DNA of 64,000 bases from the NCBI GenBank assembly GCA_029782145.1, contig JAKOVH010000030.1:310001-374000 (forward strand), given 5' to 3'. Each line of letters opens with the position of its first letter. Position 1 is the first letter of the stretch. Below the pieces are notes generated by a model, which saw only the letters and a list, made by a program, of their open reading frames with translations, was not told the origin of the DNA and did no database searches. The stretch comes from Actinomycetes bacterium. Lineage in GTDB: Bacteria > Actinomycetota > Acidimicrobiia > Acidimicrobiales > Acidimicrobilacustridaceae. Of the stretch, positions 51,382 through 58,906 are shown piece by piece. Position numbers and translations under genes: made by a program.

Positions 51382-52563
51382 CTAGAACCGGGTGAGGAGA
51401 GCGGCGCCCGCCTCGAGCACGCCCACGTTGGTCACCGCCGCCACCTCGCAGCCCGCCACCTGGCGGTCGCCGGCCTCGCCCCGCAGCTGGCGCACCGCCT
51501 CGGCGGTGTGGCCGAAGGCGGCGTGCAGACGCCCGCCCGAGAGCTGCCCACCCCACGTGTTGAGGGGCAGCTCGCCGTCGAGGGCGATGCGGGTGCCGCC
51601 CTCGACGAACGCCGCGGCCTCGCCCACGCCGCAGAAGCCCATGGCCTCGAGCCACCACACCACCTCGATGGTGAACCCGTCGTAGAGCTGGGCCACGTCG
51701 ACGTCGGCCGGGCGCAGGTCGGTGCGCGCCCACATCGCCGCCGCGGTGGCGTGGCCGACGCGCGAGAAGTCCTGCCACTGGTCCCACGCCGGGCGCTGGT
51801 CGACCACGCCGGCCATGCACTCGATGCGCACCGGCGCCCGCAGGTCGGCTGTCGTGTCGGCCGCCGACACGACGATGGCGGTGGCCCCGTCGGCCGGCAC
51901 GTCGCAGTCGTAGAGGCACATCGGCGTGGAGATCATCCGCGCCGCCAGGTAGTCGTCGATCGTGAGTGGGTCGCGGTACACGGCGTCGGGGTTGAGGGCG
52001 GCGTGGGCCCGCTGGGTGACCGGGATCCAGCCCAGCTGCTCACGGGTCGCGCCGAAGTCGTGCAGGTAGCGCATGGCGTAGGGCGCCACCTGCACCACCG
52101 GCGAGAGCATCCCGACCGGCAGCAACCACGCGTTGGGGCCCTCGGCCGCCGGCTTGGTGGACCCGTAGGCGGGCCGACCCCCGGCGCCGCGTGCCGCGCT
52201 GCCCTCCTTCACCGTGCGCCAGACCACGACGTGGCGGGCCTGGCCGGTGGCCACCGCCATGGCAGCGCCGTAGAACGGCAGGCTCATGCCCTCGACCTGC
52301 CCCTGGCGCCACGTGGTGGTGACGCCGAGAGCGTCGTGGACCTCGTAGAGGTTGCCGTTGGCGTAGCCGGGCAGGTTCGCCACCCCGCCGCCGGGGAACA
52401 TGGCCAGCCCGTCGACGTCGTCGAGGGTGAGGCCGGCGTCGGCCACGGCCGCGAGGATGGCGTCGAGGGTGAGCTGCAACCCCGACCGGTCGACCTGGCG
52501 GCCGATCTCGGACTGGCCGACCCCGCTGATCACGGCGCGGTGCTCGGCGCGCTCCTCCGTCAT
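51382..52563 (-). CDS. thiolase-like protein lacking the nucleophilic Cys (Ltp2/SCP-x-type aldolase candidate)
   Basis: 393 residues with a thiolase/SCP-x backbone (AVISGVGQSEIGR, LYDGFTIEVVWWLEAMGF, LNTWGGQLSGGRLH). The N-terminal nucleophile region reads TTWRQGQVEGMSLPF, with no Cys, and the C-terminal CxG is replaced by NVGVLEAG. Classical thiolysis is therefore unlikely. Steroid side-chain aldolases (Ltp2) are Cys-less thiolase-like proteins that work with a DUF35 partner, and a DUF35 gene lies 7 nt upstream here. A retro-aldol step releasing an acyl-CoA is inferred. Confidence 0.82.
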   Translation of the reverse strand: MTEERAEHRAVISGVGQSEIGRQVDRSGLQLTLDAILAAVADAGLTLDDVDGLAMFPGGGVANLPGYANGNLYEVHDALGVTTTWRQGQVEGMSLPFYGAAMAVATGQARHVVVWRTVKEGSAARGAGGRPAYGSTKPAAEGPNAWLLPVGMLSPVVQVAPYAMRYLHDFGATREQLGWIPVTQRAHAALNPDAVYRDPLTIDDYLAARMISTPMCLYDCDVPADGATAIVVSAADTTADLRAPVRIECMAGVVDQRPAWDQWQDFSRVGHATAAAMWARTDLRPADVDVAQLYDGFTIEVVWWLEAMGFCGVGEAAAFVEGGTRIALDGELPLNTWGGQLSGGRLHAAFGHTAEAVRQLRGEAGDRQVAGCEVAAVTNVGVLEAGAALLTRF

Positions 52564-52570
52564 CGGTGCC

Positions 52571-52972
52571 TCACCGGGCCCGGAAGCTCGGGACGGCGAA
52601 CCCGCCCGGGCCCTCCTCGACGCCGAAGTCGACCTCGCCGCCGATCACCGGCTCGCCGTGCAGGCGCCCGGCGATGCGCACGCCCGGGTGGGCGGGGAGG
52701 TCGACGAGCGCCACCGTGTACGGCACCTCGAGGTCGGGCAGCCAGCGCTGGTGGTTGACGGTGTAGCTGTAGACCACGCCGGGCCCGGTGACCTCGACCC
52801 ACTCCATCTCCCGGCCCCGGCAACTGCGGCAGATGCCCCGCGGCGGGAACCCGTGGGCGCCGCAGGCGGTGCACCGCTCGACGACGACGCGCCCCTCCCG
52901 GGCCGCGTCCCAGAAGGGCGCCGTCTCCTCGGTGACCGCCGGCGGGATGCCCGGGACCGTCACCGCCGTCAC
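52571..52972 (-). CDS. DUF35 OB-fold protein with rubredoxin-like zinc ribbon
   Basis: 133 residues. Zinc ribbon CTACGAHGFPPRGICRSC (about 34-51), then an OB-fold with VVYSYTVNHQRWLP and PYTVALVDL. DUF35 proteins bind acyl-CoA and partner thiolase-like enzymes. First gene of the DUF35/thiolase-like/SDR operon, divergent from a luciferase-like gene across operator site 9. GTG at 52972. Confidence 0.9.
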   Translation of the reverse strand: MTAVTVPGIPPAVTEETAPFWDAAREGRVVVERCTACGAHGFPPRGICRSCRGREMEWVEVTGPGVVYSYTVNHQRWLPDLEVPYTVALVDLPAHPGVRIAGRLHGEPVIGGEVDFGVEEGPGGFAVPSFRAR

Positions 52973-53028
52973 CGCCGACCCGCGTGGTCGGCCCGAGCTG
53001 CCCTGCGAGGTCCGGCCATGGGCGGAGA

Positions 53029-53044
53029 AAGTACACGCTCACTT
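53029..53044. promoter_or_regulatory. TetR-type operator site 9 (DUF35 operon / luciferase-like B)
   Basis: AAGTACACGCTCACTT, 11 of 16 to the consensus (right half complete). It ends 7 nt before TAGGGT (53052-53057), which precedes the GTG at 53066 by 8 nt. Confidence 0.5.
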
Positions 53045-53065
53045 GCGTTGGTAGGGTCGGCGGCC

Positions 53066-54004
53066 GTGGCCGACGATCGCATCACGCTCGGCGCCGCCTG
53101 CCTCCCCGAGCCCGACCGGGCGTGGCTGGCGGCGGTCGAGGAGCTCCCGGTGGACTCCGTGTGGCAGGGCGGCCACGTGCTCCCGCCCACCGGCACGGGG
53201 GAAGCGGTCACCCGCCTGGCGCTGATGACGGCGTGGACCGAGCGGGTGCGGGTGGGCAGCGCCATCGTGCTGCTGCCGCTCTACCAGCCGGTGATCCTGG
53301 CCAAGCAGCTGGCCGACCTCGATGCTCGCTCGGGTGGCCGGCTCACCGTGGGCGTCGGGGTCGGGGGCGAGTTCCCCGAGGAGTTCGAGGCGGCCGGCGT
53401 GCCCATCGGCGAGCGGGGGCCGCGCACCGACGAGGCCATCGGCCTGCTGCGCGACCTGTGGCGGGGAGGCCCGGTGTCGCACCACGGGCGGTTCTTCGGG
53501 TTCGACCACGTCGAGCTGCGCCCCGTCGAGCACGGCGCCGGCCGCATGCAGCCGGGCGGGCCGCCGATCGTGGTGTCGGGGCGCAAGCCGCCGGCCATGC
53601 GCCGCGCCGCCCGCCTCGGCGACGGGTGGCTGCCCTACCTGTTCTCGCCGAGCGCCTACGCCCGGTCGGTCGACGCCATCCGGGCCGAGGCGGTCGCCGC
53701 CGAGCGAGACCTCGACGGCGACGGCTTCGAGTGGCTGGCCTACGTCTACTGCTCGGTGCGCGCCGACGGCGACGAGGCCCGCCGCGACGTGCGCCAGTTC
53801 CTCGGCGGGGCCTACGGCGACAAGCCCGACGGGATGCTCCAGAAGGTCGTCCCCGCCGGCACGCCCGACGAGGTCGCGGCCCGGCTCCAGGAGTACGTCG
53901 ACGCCGGCGCCCGCCACCTCGTCATCTCGCCCGCGGCGCACCGCGACACCCTCGAGGTCGTGCGCCTGGCCGCCACCGAGGTCCTGCCCCAGCTCCACGT
54001 CTGA
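53066..54004 (+). CDS. LLM-class (luciferase-like) flavin/F420 oxidoreductase B
   Basis: 312 residues. TIM-barrel luciferase-like fold: ITLGAACLPEPDR, RVRVGSAIVLLPLYQPVILAKQ, GGRLTVGVGVGGEFPEEF, PIVVSGRKPPAMRRAARLGDGW and C-terminal GTPDEVAARLQEYVDAG. The shorter length fits F420-dependent reductases better than true luciferases; the cofactor is not proven. GTG at 53066, 8 nt after TAGGGT (leaderless). Monocistronic, followed by hairpin copy 3. Confidence 0.85.
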   Translation: MADDRITLGAACLPEPDRAWLAAVEELPVDSVWQGGHVLPPTGTGEAVTRLALMTAWTERVRVGSAIVLLPLYQPVILAKQLADLDARSGGRLTVGVGVGGEFPEEFEAAGVPIGERGPRTDEAIGLLRDLWRGGPVSHHGRFFGFDHVELRPVEHGAGRMQPGGPPIVVSGRKPPAMRRAARLGDGWLPYLFSPSAYARSVDAIRAEAVAAERDLDGDGFEWLAYVYCSVRADGDEARRDVRQFLGGAYGDKPDGMLQKVVPAGTPDEVAARLQEYVDAGARHLVISPAAHRDTLEVVRLAATEVLPQLHV

Positions 54005-54030
54005 CGCGGCCGGCTCGCCGCCGCCGCCCC

Positions 54031-54081
54031 GTTCTGGTGGAGGTTCACCCCCCGGTTCGGCGGGTGAACCTCCACCAGAAC
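54031..54081. repeat. intergenic hairpin, family copy 3 (GTTCTGGTGGAG arms)
   Basis: Arms of 20 nt starting GTTCTGGTGGAG and continuing GTTCACCC, with a small inner CCG/CGG stem. It lies 27 nt after the luciferase-like stop, the same placement as copies 1 and 2. Confidence 0.85.
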
Positions 54082-54140
54082 GCCGTGGTGCGGAGGGGAG
54101 GGCAGCCGGCGGGAGTGCGGCAGCGCGGGCGGCACTCGTT

Positions 54141-54156
54141 GAGTGAGCGCTCATTT
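54141..54156. promoter_or_regulatory. TetR-type operator site 10 (P450-C)
   Basis: GAGTGAGCGCTCATTT, 14 of 16 to the consensus with a perfect TGAGCGCTCA core. It ends 5 nt before CACCAT (54162-54167), the -10-like hexamer placed 8 nt before the P450 ATG. Confidence 0.7.
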
Positions 54157-54175
54157 CGTGACACCATCGCCGGCC

Positions 54176-55372
54176 ATGGATGCGGCCACCACCAGCGACG
54201 TGCGCTACGACCCCTACGACATCGAGATCAACGCCGACCCGTACCCGGTCTTCGCCCGCCTCCGGGAGGAGGCGCCGCTCTACTACAACGACGAGTACGA
54301 CTTCTACGCGGTGAGCCGCTACGAGGACGTCGAGCGAGGCCTGCGCGACAACCAGCGGCTGATCTCCAGCCGGGGCGGCATCCTCGAACTGATCAAGTCC
54401 GGCATCGAGATCCCGCCGGGCACGGTGATCTTCGAGGACCCTCCGACCCACACCATCTACCGGGGCCTGCTGTCCCGGATGTTCACGCCCCGGAGGGTGG
54501 CCGCCCTCGAGCCCCAGATCCGCCGCTACTGCGCCGAGGCGCTCGACCCGCTGGTCGGCTCCGGCGGGTTCGACCTCATCCGCGACTTCGGCGCCCAGAT
54601 GCCGATGCGCGTGATCGGCATGCTGCTCGGCATCCCCGAGCAGGACCAGGAGGCCATCCGCGACCGCTCCGACGCCACGCTGCGCACCGAGGCGGGCCAG
54701 CCGATGACCCAGCACGACGCCTTCGCCACGGGCGAGATGTTCGAGGAGTACATCGACTGGCGTAGGGACCACCCGTCCGACGACATCATGACCGAGCTGC
54801 TCAACGCCGAGTTCGACGACGAGACCGGCACCCGGCGGCGCCTCACCCGCGAGGAGCTGCTCACCTACCTCGCCGTGGTGGCCGGGGCCGGCAACGAGAC
54901 CACCACCCGCCTCATCGGCTGGATGGGCACCGTGCTGGCCGACCATCCCGACCAGCGCCGGGCCGTGGTGGCCGACCGCGACCTCGTGCCGCCCGCGGTG
55001 GAGGAGGTGCTGCGCTACGAGCCGCCGGCGCCCCACGTCGGGCGCTACGTCGCCGCCGACACCGAGTTCCAGGGCCGCACCGTGCCCGCCGGCAGCGCCA
55101 TCCTGTTGCTCGTCGGCGCGGCCAACCGTGACGAGCGGCGCTTCGCCGACGGCGACACCTTCGACATCCGCCGACCGCCGATGGCCCACCTCACCTTCGG
55201 CTACGGCGCCCACTTCTGCCTGGGCGCGGCGCTCGCCCGCCTCGAGGGCCGCGTCGCCCTCGACGAGCTGCTCGACCGGTTCCCCGAGTGGGAGGTCGAC
55301 CGGGACGGCGCGGCGATCTCGCCGACCTCGACGGTCAGGGGTTGGGAGACCCTCCCGATCGTGCTGCCGTAA
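54176..55372 (+). CDS. cytochrome P450 (C)
   Basis: 398 residues, a different P450 subfamily from paralogues A and B. I-helix AGAGNETTTR, ExxR in EEVLRYE, heme loop FGYGAHFCLGAALARLE (Cys about 348). All catalytic residues are present. ATG at 54176 with a leaderless-type promoter under operator site 10. It ends 3 nt before the convergent TetR gene. Hydroxylates a hydrophobic substrate; the regiochemistry cannot be told. Confidence 0.93.
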   Translation: MDAATTSDVRYDPYDIEINADPYPVFARLREEAPLYYNDEYDFYAVSRYEDVERGLRDNQRLISSRGGILELIKSGIEIPPGTVIFEDPPTHTIYRGLLSRMFTPRRVAALEPQIRRYCAEALDPLVGSGGFDLIRDFGAQMPMRVIGMLLGIPEQDQEAIRDRSDATLRTEAGQPMTQHDAFATGEMFEEYIDWRRDHPSDDIMTELLNAEFDDETGTRRRLTREELLTYLAVVAGAGNETTTRLIGWMGTVLADHPDQRRAVVADRDLVPPAVEEVLRYEPPAPHVGRYVAADTEFQGRTVPAGSAILLLVGAANRDERRFADGDTFDIRRPPMAHLTFGYGAHFCLGAALARLEGRVALDELLDRFPEWEVDRDGAAISPTSTVRGWETLPIVLP

Positions 55373-55375
55373 CCG

Positions 55376-56071
55376 CTACGACCGGCGAGCCGACCGGCCG
55401 CCGGCACGCCGGGCGGGAGCCGGCTCGTCGGCGAGCCCGAGGGCGTTGGCCCACAGCAGCGTGAGCTGCTCGACCACGTCGTCGAAGTCGTACTGCCGGT
55501 AGCCCTGCACCAGCCACAGCTCGGCGACGCGCGCCACCATGGCGCCGAGCGCGTCAGCCGCCATCGAGGGGTGCAGGCGAGCGTCGACGAGGCCCTCCTG
55601 CTGCATGCGCCCGATCGCCTTCTCGGCCCGCCCGGCGAAGTGCCGCATGGTGGCCATGCGAGCAGCGTTGACCTCGGTGTCGTAGCGCGACACCTGCTCG
55701 ATGACGCCCATGAGCGCGGCCTCGTCGCGGTAGCGCTCGAGGTAGCGGCGGTTCGAGCGCCGGATGCGCTCGACGGGCGACAGGTCGTCGGACCGCTCGC
55801 CGCCCTCGCCGGGCGCGGTCAGCCGCTCCTCCTGCGCCTCGGCGACCTCGCGGAAGATCTCTTCCTTCGAGTCGAAGTAGTGGTAGAAGCTGCCCGGCGC
55901 CAGGCCCGCGGTGCTGGCGATGTCGATGATGCGGGCGTCGAGGAAGCCGTCGCGCTCGAACACCTGCTTGGCGGCGTCGAGCAGGCGGGCCCGGGTGCGC
56001 TCGCCCTTCGCCGAGCGTGGTCGGGTGCGGGCGGCCGCGCCGTTGCTCGGAATGTCGGCGGCCTCGGCCAT
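55376..56071 (-). CDS. TetR-family regulator (second)
   Basis: 231 residues. HTH ARIIDIASTAGLAPGSFYHYFDSKEEIFREV (about 48-80), helical ligand domain, basic Arg-rich C-terminal tail. ATG at 56071 follows AAAGGA. Its divergent promoter region contains the palindrome GTCGACGTCGAC, unlike the GAGTGAGCG sites, so it more likely controls itself and the SMP-30/acyl-CoA ligase pair. Confidence 0.88.
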   Translation of the reverse strand: MAEAADIPSNGAAARTRPRSAKGERTRARLLDAAKQVFERDGFLDARIIDIASTAGLAPGSFYHYFDSKEEIFREVAEAQEERLTAPGEGGERSDDLSPVERIRRSNRRYLERYRDEAALMGVIEQVSRYDTEVNAARMATMRHFAGRAEKAIGRMQQEGLVDARLHPSMAADALGAMVARVAELWLVQGYRQYDFDDVVEQLTLLWANALGLADEPAPARRAGGRSARRS

Positions 56072-56108
56072 CGGGGGCGTCCTTTCGTCGGGTGCTGCCC
56101 GTCCCAAA

Positions 56109-56120
56109 GTCGACGTCGAC
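56109..56120. promoter_or_regulatory. palindrome in tetR / SMP-30 divergent promoter
   Basis: GTCGACGTCGAC, 12-bp perfect palindrome. It lies 5 nt upstream of TAACGT (56126-56131, plus strand) and just downstream of a minus-strand TATCGT. It could be the operator of the adjacent TetR. Confidence 0.5.
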
Positions 56121-56202
56121 AACGATAACGTCGCGCCGTCGCGGGCCCGCGGCTCATCCGGCCGGCGGGCGCGCACTCCACGACACACCCGGGGGAGCGC
56201 CC

Positions 56203-57165
56203 ATGAAGACGACGATCCACGAGCCGCTCACGTTCGAGGTGCTGGCCGAGGGGCTGGGCTTCCCGGAGGGCCCGGTCATCGACGACGACGGCACCGTGCT
56301 CGTGGTCGACATCGACGGCGGCCGCGTGGTCCGCGTCGCCGGGGATGGCACCACCGACGTCGCCGTCCCCGGGGGTGGCCCCAACGGCATGGCCCTCGAG
56401 ACGCCGACCACGGCCATGGTCGCCAACAACGGCGGCTTCCTCTGGACCGAGGTCGCTGGCGGAGTCCGCATCCCCATCGACCACGCCACCCACACCAACG
56501 AGCCGCCGGGGTTCGTCGGAGGGTGGATCGAGCGGGTCGACCTCGCCACGGGTGAGGTCACCGTGCTGCACCGCGACTGCGGCGGGCGGCCGCTGCGGGG
56601 CCCCAACGACCTCGTGTTCGACCACGCGGGTGGCCTCTGGTTCACCGACCACGGCAAGGGTCGCCTGGGGAGCGTCGACCGGGGTGGCCTCTACTACGTG
56701 CCGCCCGACGGGAGCGAGGTGCGCCAGGTCGCCTTCCCGCTCCTCGGCGCCAACGGGGTGGGCCTCTCGCCCGACGGGTCTCGCGTGTACGTCGCCGAGA
56801 CCCACACCGGGCGGTTGTGGGCCTGGGACCTCGACGGCCCCGGAGAGGTGCGGCCCGCCGCCGGATCGCTGGCGGTGCGCCACGGTGGCGTGTGCCTGGC
56901 CGCCACTCCGTTCTCGTTCGACTCGCTGGCCGTGGAGGCCGACGGGCGCATCGCCATCGGCGCCATCGCCGACGGCATCGTGGTCATCACGCCCGACGGC
57001 GCCGAGGCCGAGGTCCACCCGATCCCGGGCGACGTCACCACCAACATCGCCTTCGGTGGACCGGACGCCCGGCGGGCCGTGATCACCCTGTCCCGGTCGG
57101 GCCGGGTGGTGGAGGCGGTGTGGCCCCGGGCGGGTCTCGTCGTCCATCCGGGAGGCCGTCGATGA
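56203..57165 (+). CDS. SMP-30/gluconolactonase-family beta-propeller
   Basis: 320 residues. Six-bladed propeller with LGFPEGPVIDDDG (metal Glu), the Asn of RGPNDLVFD, GLWFTDHGKGR, ANGVGLSPDG and ETHTGRLWAWDLDG. A calcium- or zinc-dependent lactonase of the SMP-30/strictosidine-synthase-like group; lactone opening is the usual reaction. ATG at 56203 after GGGGGAG. The stop overlaps the acyl-CoA ligase start (ATGA). Confidence 0.88.
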   Translation: MKTTIHEPLTFEVLAEGLGFPEGPVIDDDGTVLVVDIDGGRVVRVAGDGTTDVAVPGGGPNGMALETPTTAMVANNGGFLWTEVAGGVRIPIDHATHTNEPPGFVGGWIERVDLATGEVTVLHRDCGGRPLRGPNDLVFDHAGGLWFTDHGKGRLGSVDRGGLYYVPPDGSEVRQVAFPLLGANGVGLSPDGSRVYVAETHTGRLWAWDLDGPGEVRPAAGSLAVRHGGVCLAATPFSFDSLAVEADGRIAIGAIADGIVVITPDGAEAEVHPIPGDVTTNIAFGGPDARRAVITLSRSGRVVEAVWPRAGLVVHPGGRR

Positions 57166-58775
57166 CCACGGCCGCGGAGGTGCTGAGGGCTCGTGCCGGC
57201 AGCGACGAGCCCGCCCTGCACTTCGAGGATCGGTCGTGGAGCTACCGCGAGCTCGTCGAGGAGGCCTCACGCCGGTCCGCCCTCTTCGCCGCCCTGCGTG
57301 ACCCGGACCGGCCGCCGCACGTCGGGGTGCTGCTCGACAACGTGCCCGACTACCTGTTCTGGCTGGGGGCGGCCGCGCTGTCGGGAGCGGTCGTCGTCGG
57401 CATCAACTCGACCTACCGGGGCGACCAGCTCGGCCAGCTGGTGCGCCACACCGACTGCCAGCTGCTCGTCACCAGCTCGGGGCTCGCCCCGCTGCTCCAC
57501 GGGGTCGACACCGGCGTCGAGCCCGACCGGGTGCTGCAGGTCGACACCGAGGCCCGCCTCGCCGAGGTGGCGGCCCAGCCACAGGCCCTGCCCGACGTGG
57601 CGGTGGCCGACGACGACCTGTTCCTGCTCATCTTCACGTCGGGCTCCACCGGCCTGCCCAAGGCGGTGCGCTGCACCCAGGGCCGCTACGGGCGCACCGG
57701 CGCCCACGTCGCGTCGATCGCCGAGCTGGGCCCGGGCGACGTCGTGTACGCCGCGCTGCCCCTGTTCCACTCCAGCTCGCTGTTCACCGGCTGGGCGTCG
57801 GCCATCACGGCCGGCGTGCCGCTGGCCACCCGGGCCAAGTTCTCGGCCTCGGGCACCCTGCCCGACCTGCGCCGCTTCGGCGCCACGATGATGACCTACA
57901 CCGGCAAGGTCCTGAACTACGTGCTGGCCACCCCCGAGCAGCCCGACGACGCCGACAACCCGCTGCGGGTGGCGATCGGCAACGAGGCGTCGCACCGCGA
58001 CATCACCGAGTTCGCCCGCCGCTTCGGCTGCACCGTGCGCGACAGCTACGGCGCCACCGAGGGGATCATCATCATCCGGCGCGACCCCTCGATGCCCGAA
58101 GGCGCCCTGGGCTCGGCGGCGCCGACGGTGAAGGTGCTCGACCCCGAGACGGGCGAGGAGTGCCCGCCGGCGGTGTTCGGGCCCGACGGGCGGCCCACCA
58201 ACCTCGACGAGGCGGTGGGGGAGATCGTCGAGACCGCGCCCACCGACGGCTTCGAGGGCTACTACCGCAACGAGGCGGCCACCCGGGAGCGCTTCCGGGA
58301 CGGCGCGTACTGGTCCGGCGACCTCGCCTACCGCGACGCCGACGGCTGGCTGTACTTCGCCGGCCGCTCCAACGAGTGGCTGCGCGTCGACAGCGAGAAC
58401 TTCGCCGCCGCGCCCGTGGAGGCGATCCTGCACCGCCACCCCGACGTGCGCTCGGTGGCCGTGTACGCCGTGCCCGACGACCCGGTGGGCGACCGCGTCA
58501 TGGCCGCGGTCGAGCTGGTGGCGGGGGCCTCGTTCGACCCGGCCGCCTTCGACGCCTTCCTCGACGACCAGCCCGACCTCGGCACCAAGTGGCGACCGGC
58601 GTTCGTGCGGGTGTCCGAGGAGCTGCCGAAGCTCGCCAGCATGAAGGTCGACAAGCAGCGCCTGCGCCGTGACGCGTGGCGGGAGGGGCCGGTGTTCTGG
58701 CGCCCGGCGAAGGGCGAGGGCCTCCGGCCCCTGACGGCCGACGACCGCCTCGCGCTCGACCGCCTCCTGCCCTGA
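57162..58775 (+). CDS. acyl-CoA ligase (FATP/FadD17-19-like)
   Basis: 537 residues. Adenylation P-loop IFTSGSTGLPKAV (about 153), DSYGATEG, and the hinge motif YFAGRSNEWLRVDSENF. The last differs from the common GRxxDxI and resembles the very-long-chain/FATP branch that includes mycobacterial steroid-side-chain ligases. It activates a carboxylic acid with ATP and CoA. Co-translated with the lactonase, so a ring-opened hydroxy acid may be the substrate. Confidence 0.9.
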   Translation: MTTAAEVLRARAGSDEPALHFEDRSWSYRELVEEASRRSALFAALRDPDRPPHVGVLLDNVPDYLFWLGAAALSGAVVVGINSTYRGDQLGQLVRHTDCQLLVTSSGLAPLLHGVDTGVEPDRVLQVDTEARLAEVAAQPQALPDVAVADDDLFLLIFTSGSTGLPKAVRCTQGRYGRTGAHVASIAELGPGDVVYAALPLFHSSSLFTGWASAITAGVPLATRAKFSASGTLPDLRRFGATMMTYTGKVLNYVLATPEQPDDADNPLRVAIGNEASHRDITEFARRFGCTVRDSYGATEGIIIIRRDPSMPEGALGSAAPTVKVLDPETGEECPPAVFGPDGRPTNLDEAVGEIVETAPTDGFEGYYRNEAATRERFRDGAYWSGDLAYRDADGWLYFAGRSNEWLRVDSENFAAAPVEAILHRHPDVRSVAVYAVPDDPVGDRVMAAVELVAGASFDPAAFDAFLDDQPDLGTKWRPAFVRVSEELPKLASMKVDKQRLRRDAWREGPVFWRPAKGEGLRPLTADDRLALDRLLP

Positions 58776-58796
58776 CGACGGAGCGTCGACGTCCCG

Positions 58797-58811
58797 ACAT
58801 CGGTTCGATGT
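58797..58811. promoter_or_regulatory. candidate operator ACATCG-GTT-CGATGT
   Basis: Inverted repeat with 6-nt arms and 3-nt spacer, 34 nt upstream of TACGAT (58845-58850), the probable -10 of amidohydrolase D. A related ATCGAGTTCGAT lies at 61413-61424 beside the acyl-CoA dehydrogenase promoter. Confidence 0.45.
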
Positions 58812-58906
58812 GACATGGGTGTTCGAAGTGCGGTCGGACGCGCCTACGATGCGCCACCTGGGGGACGTCGGCCGCGTCGGCGCGGCGACACAGGGGAGGA
58901 GCTTCC

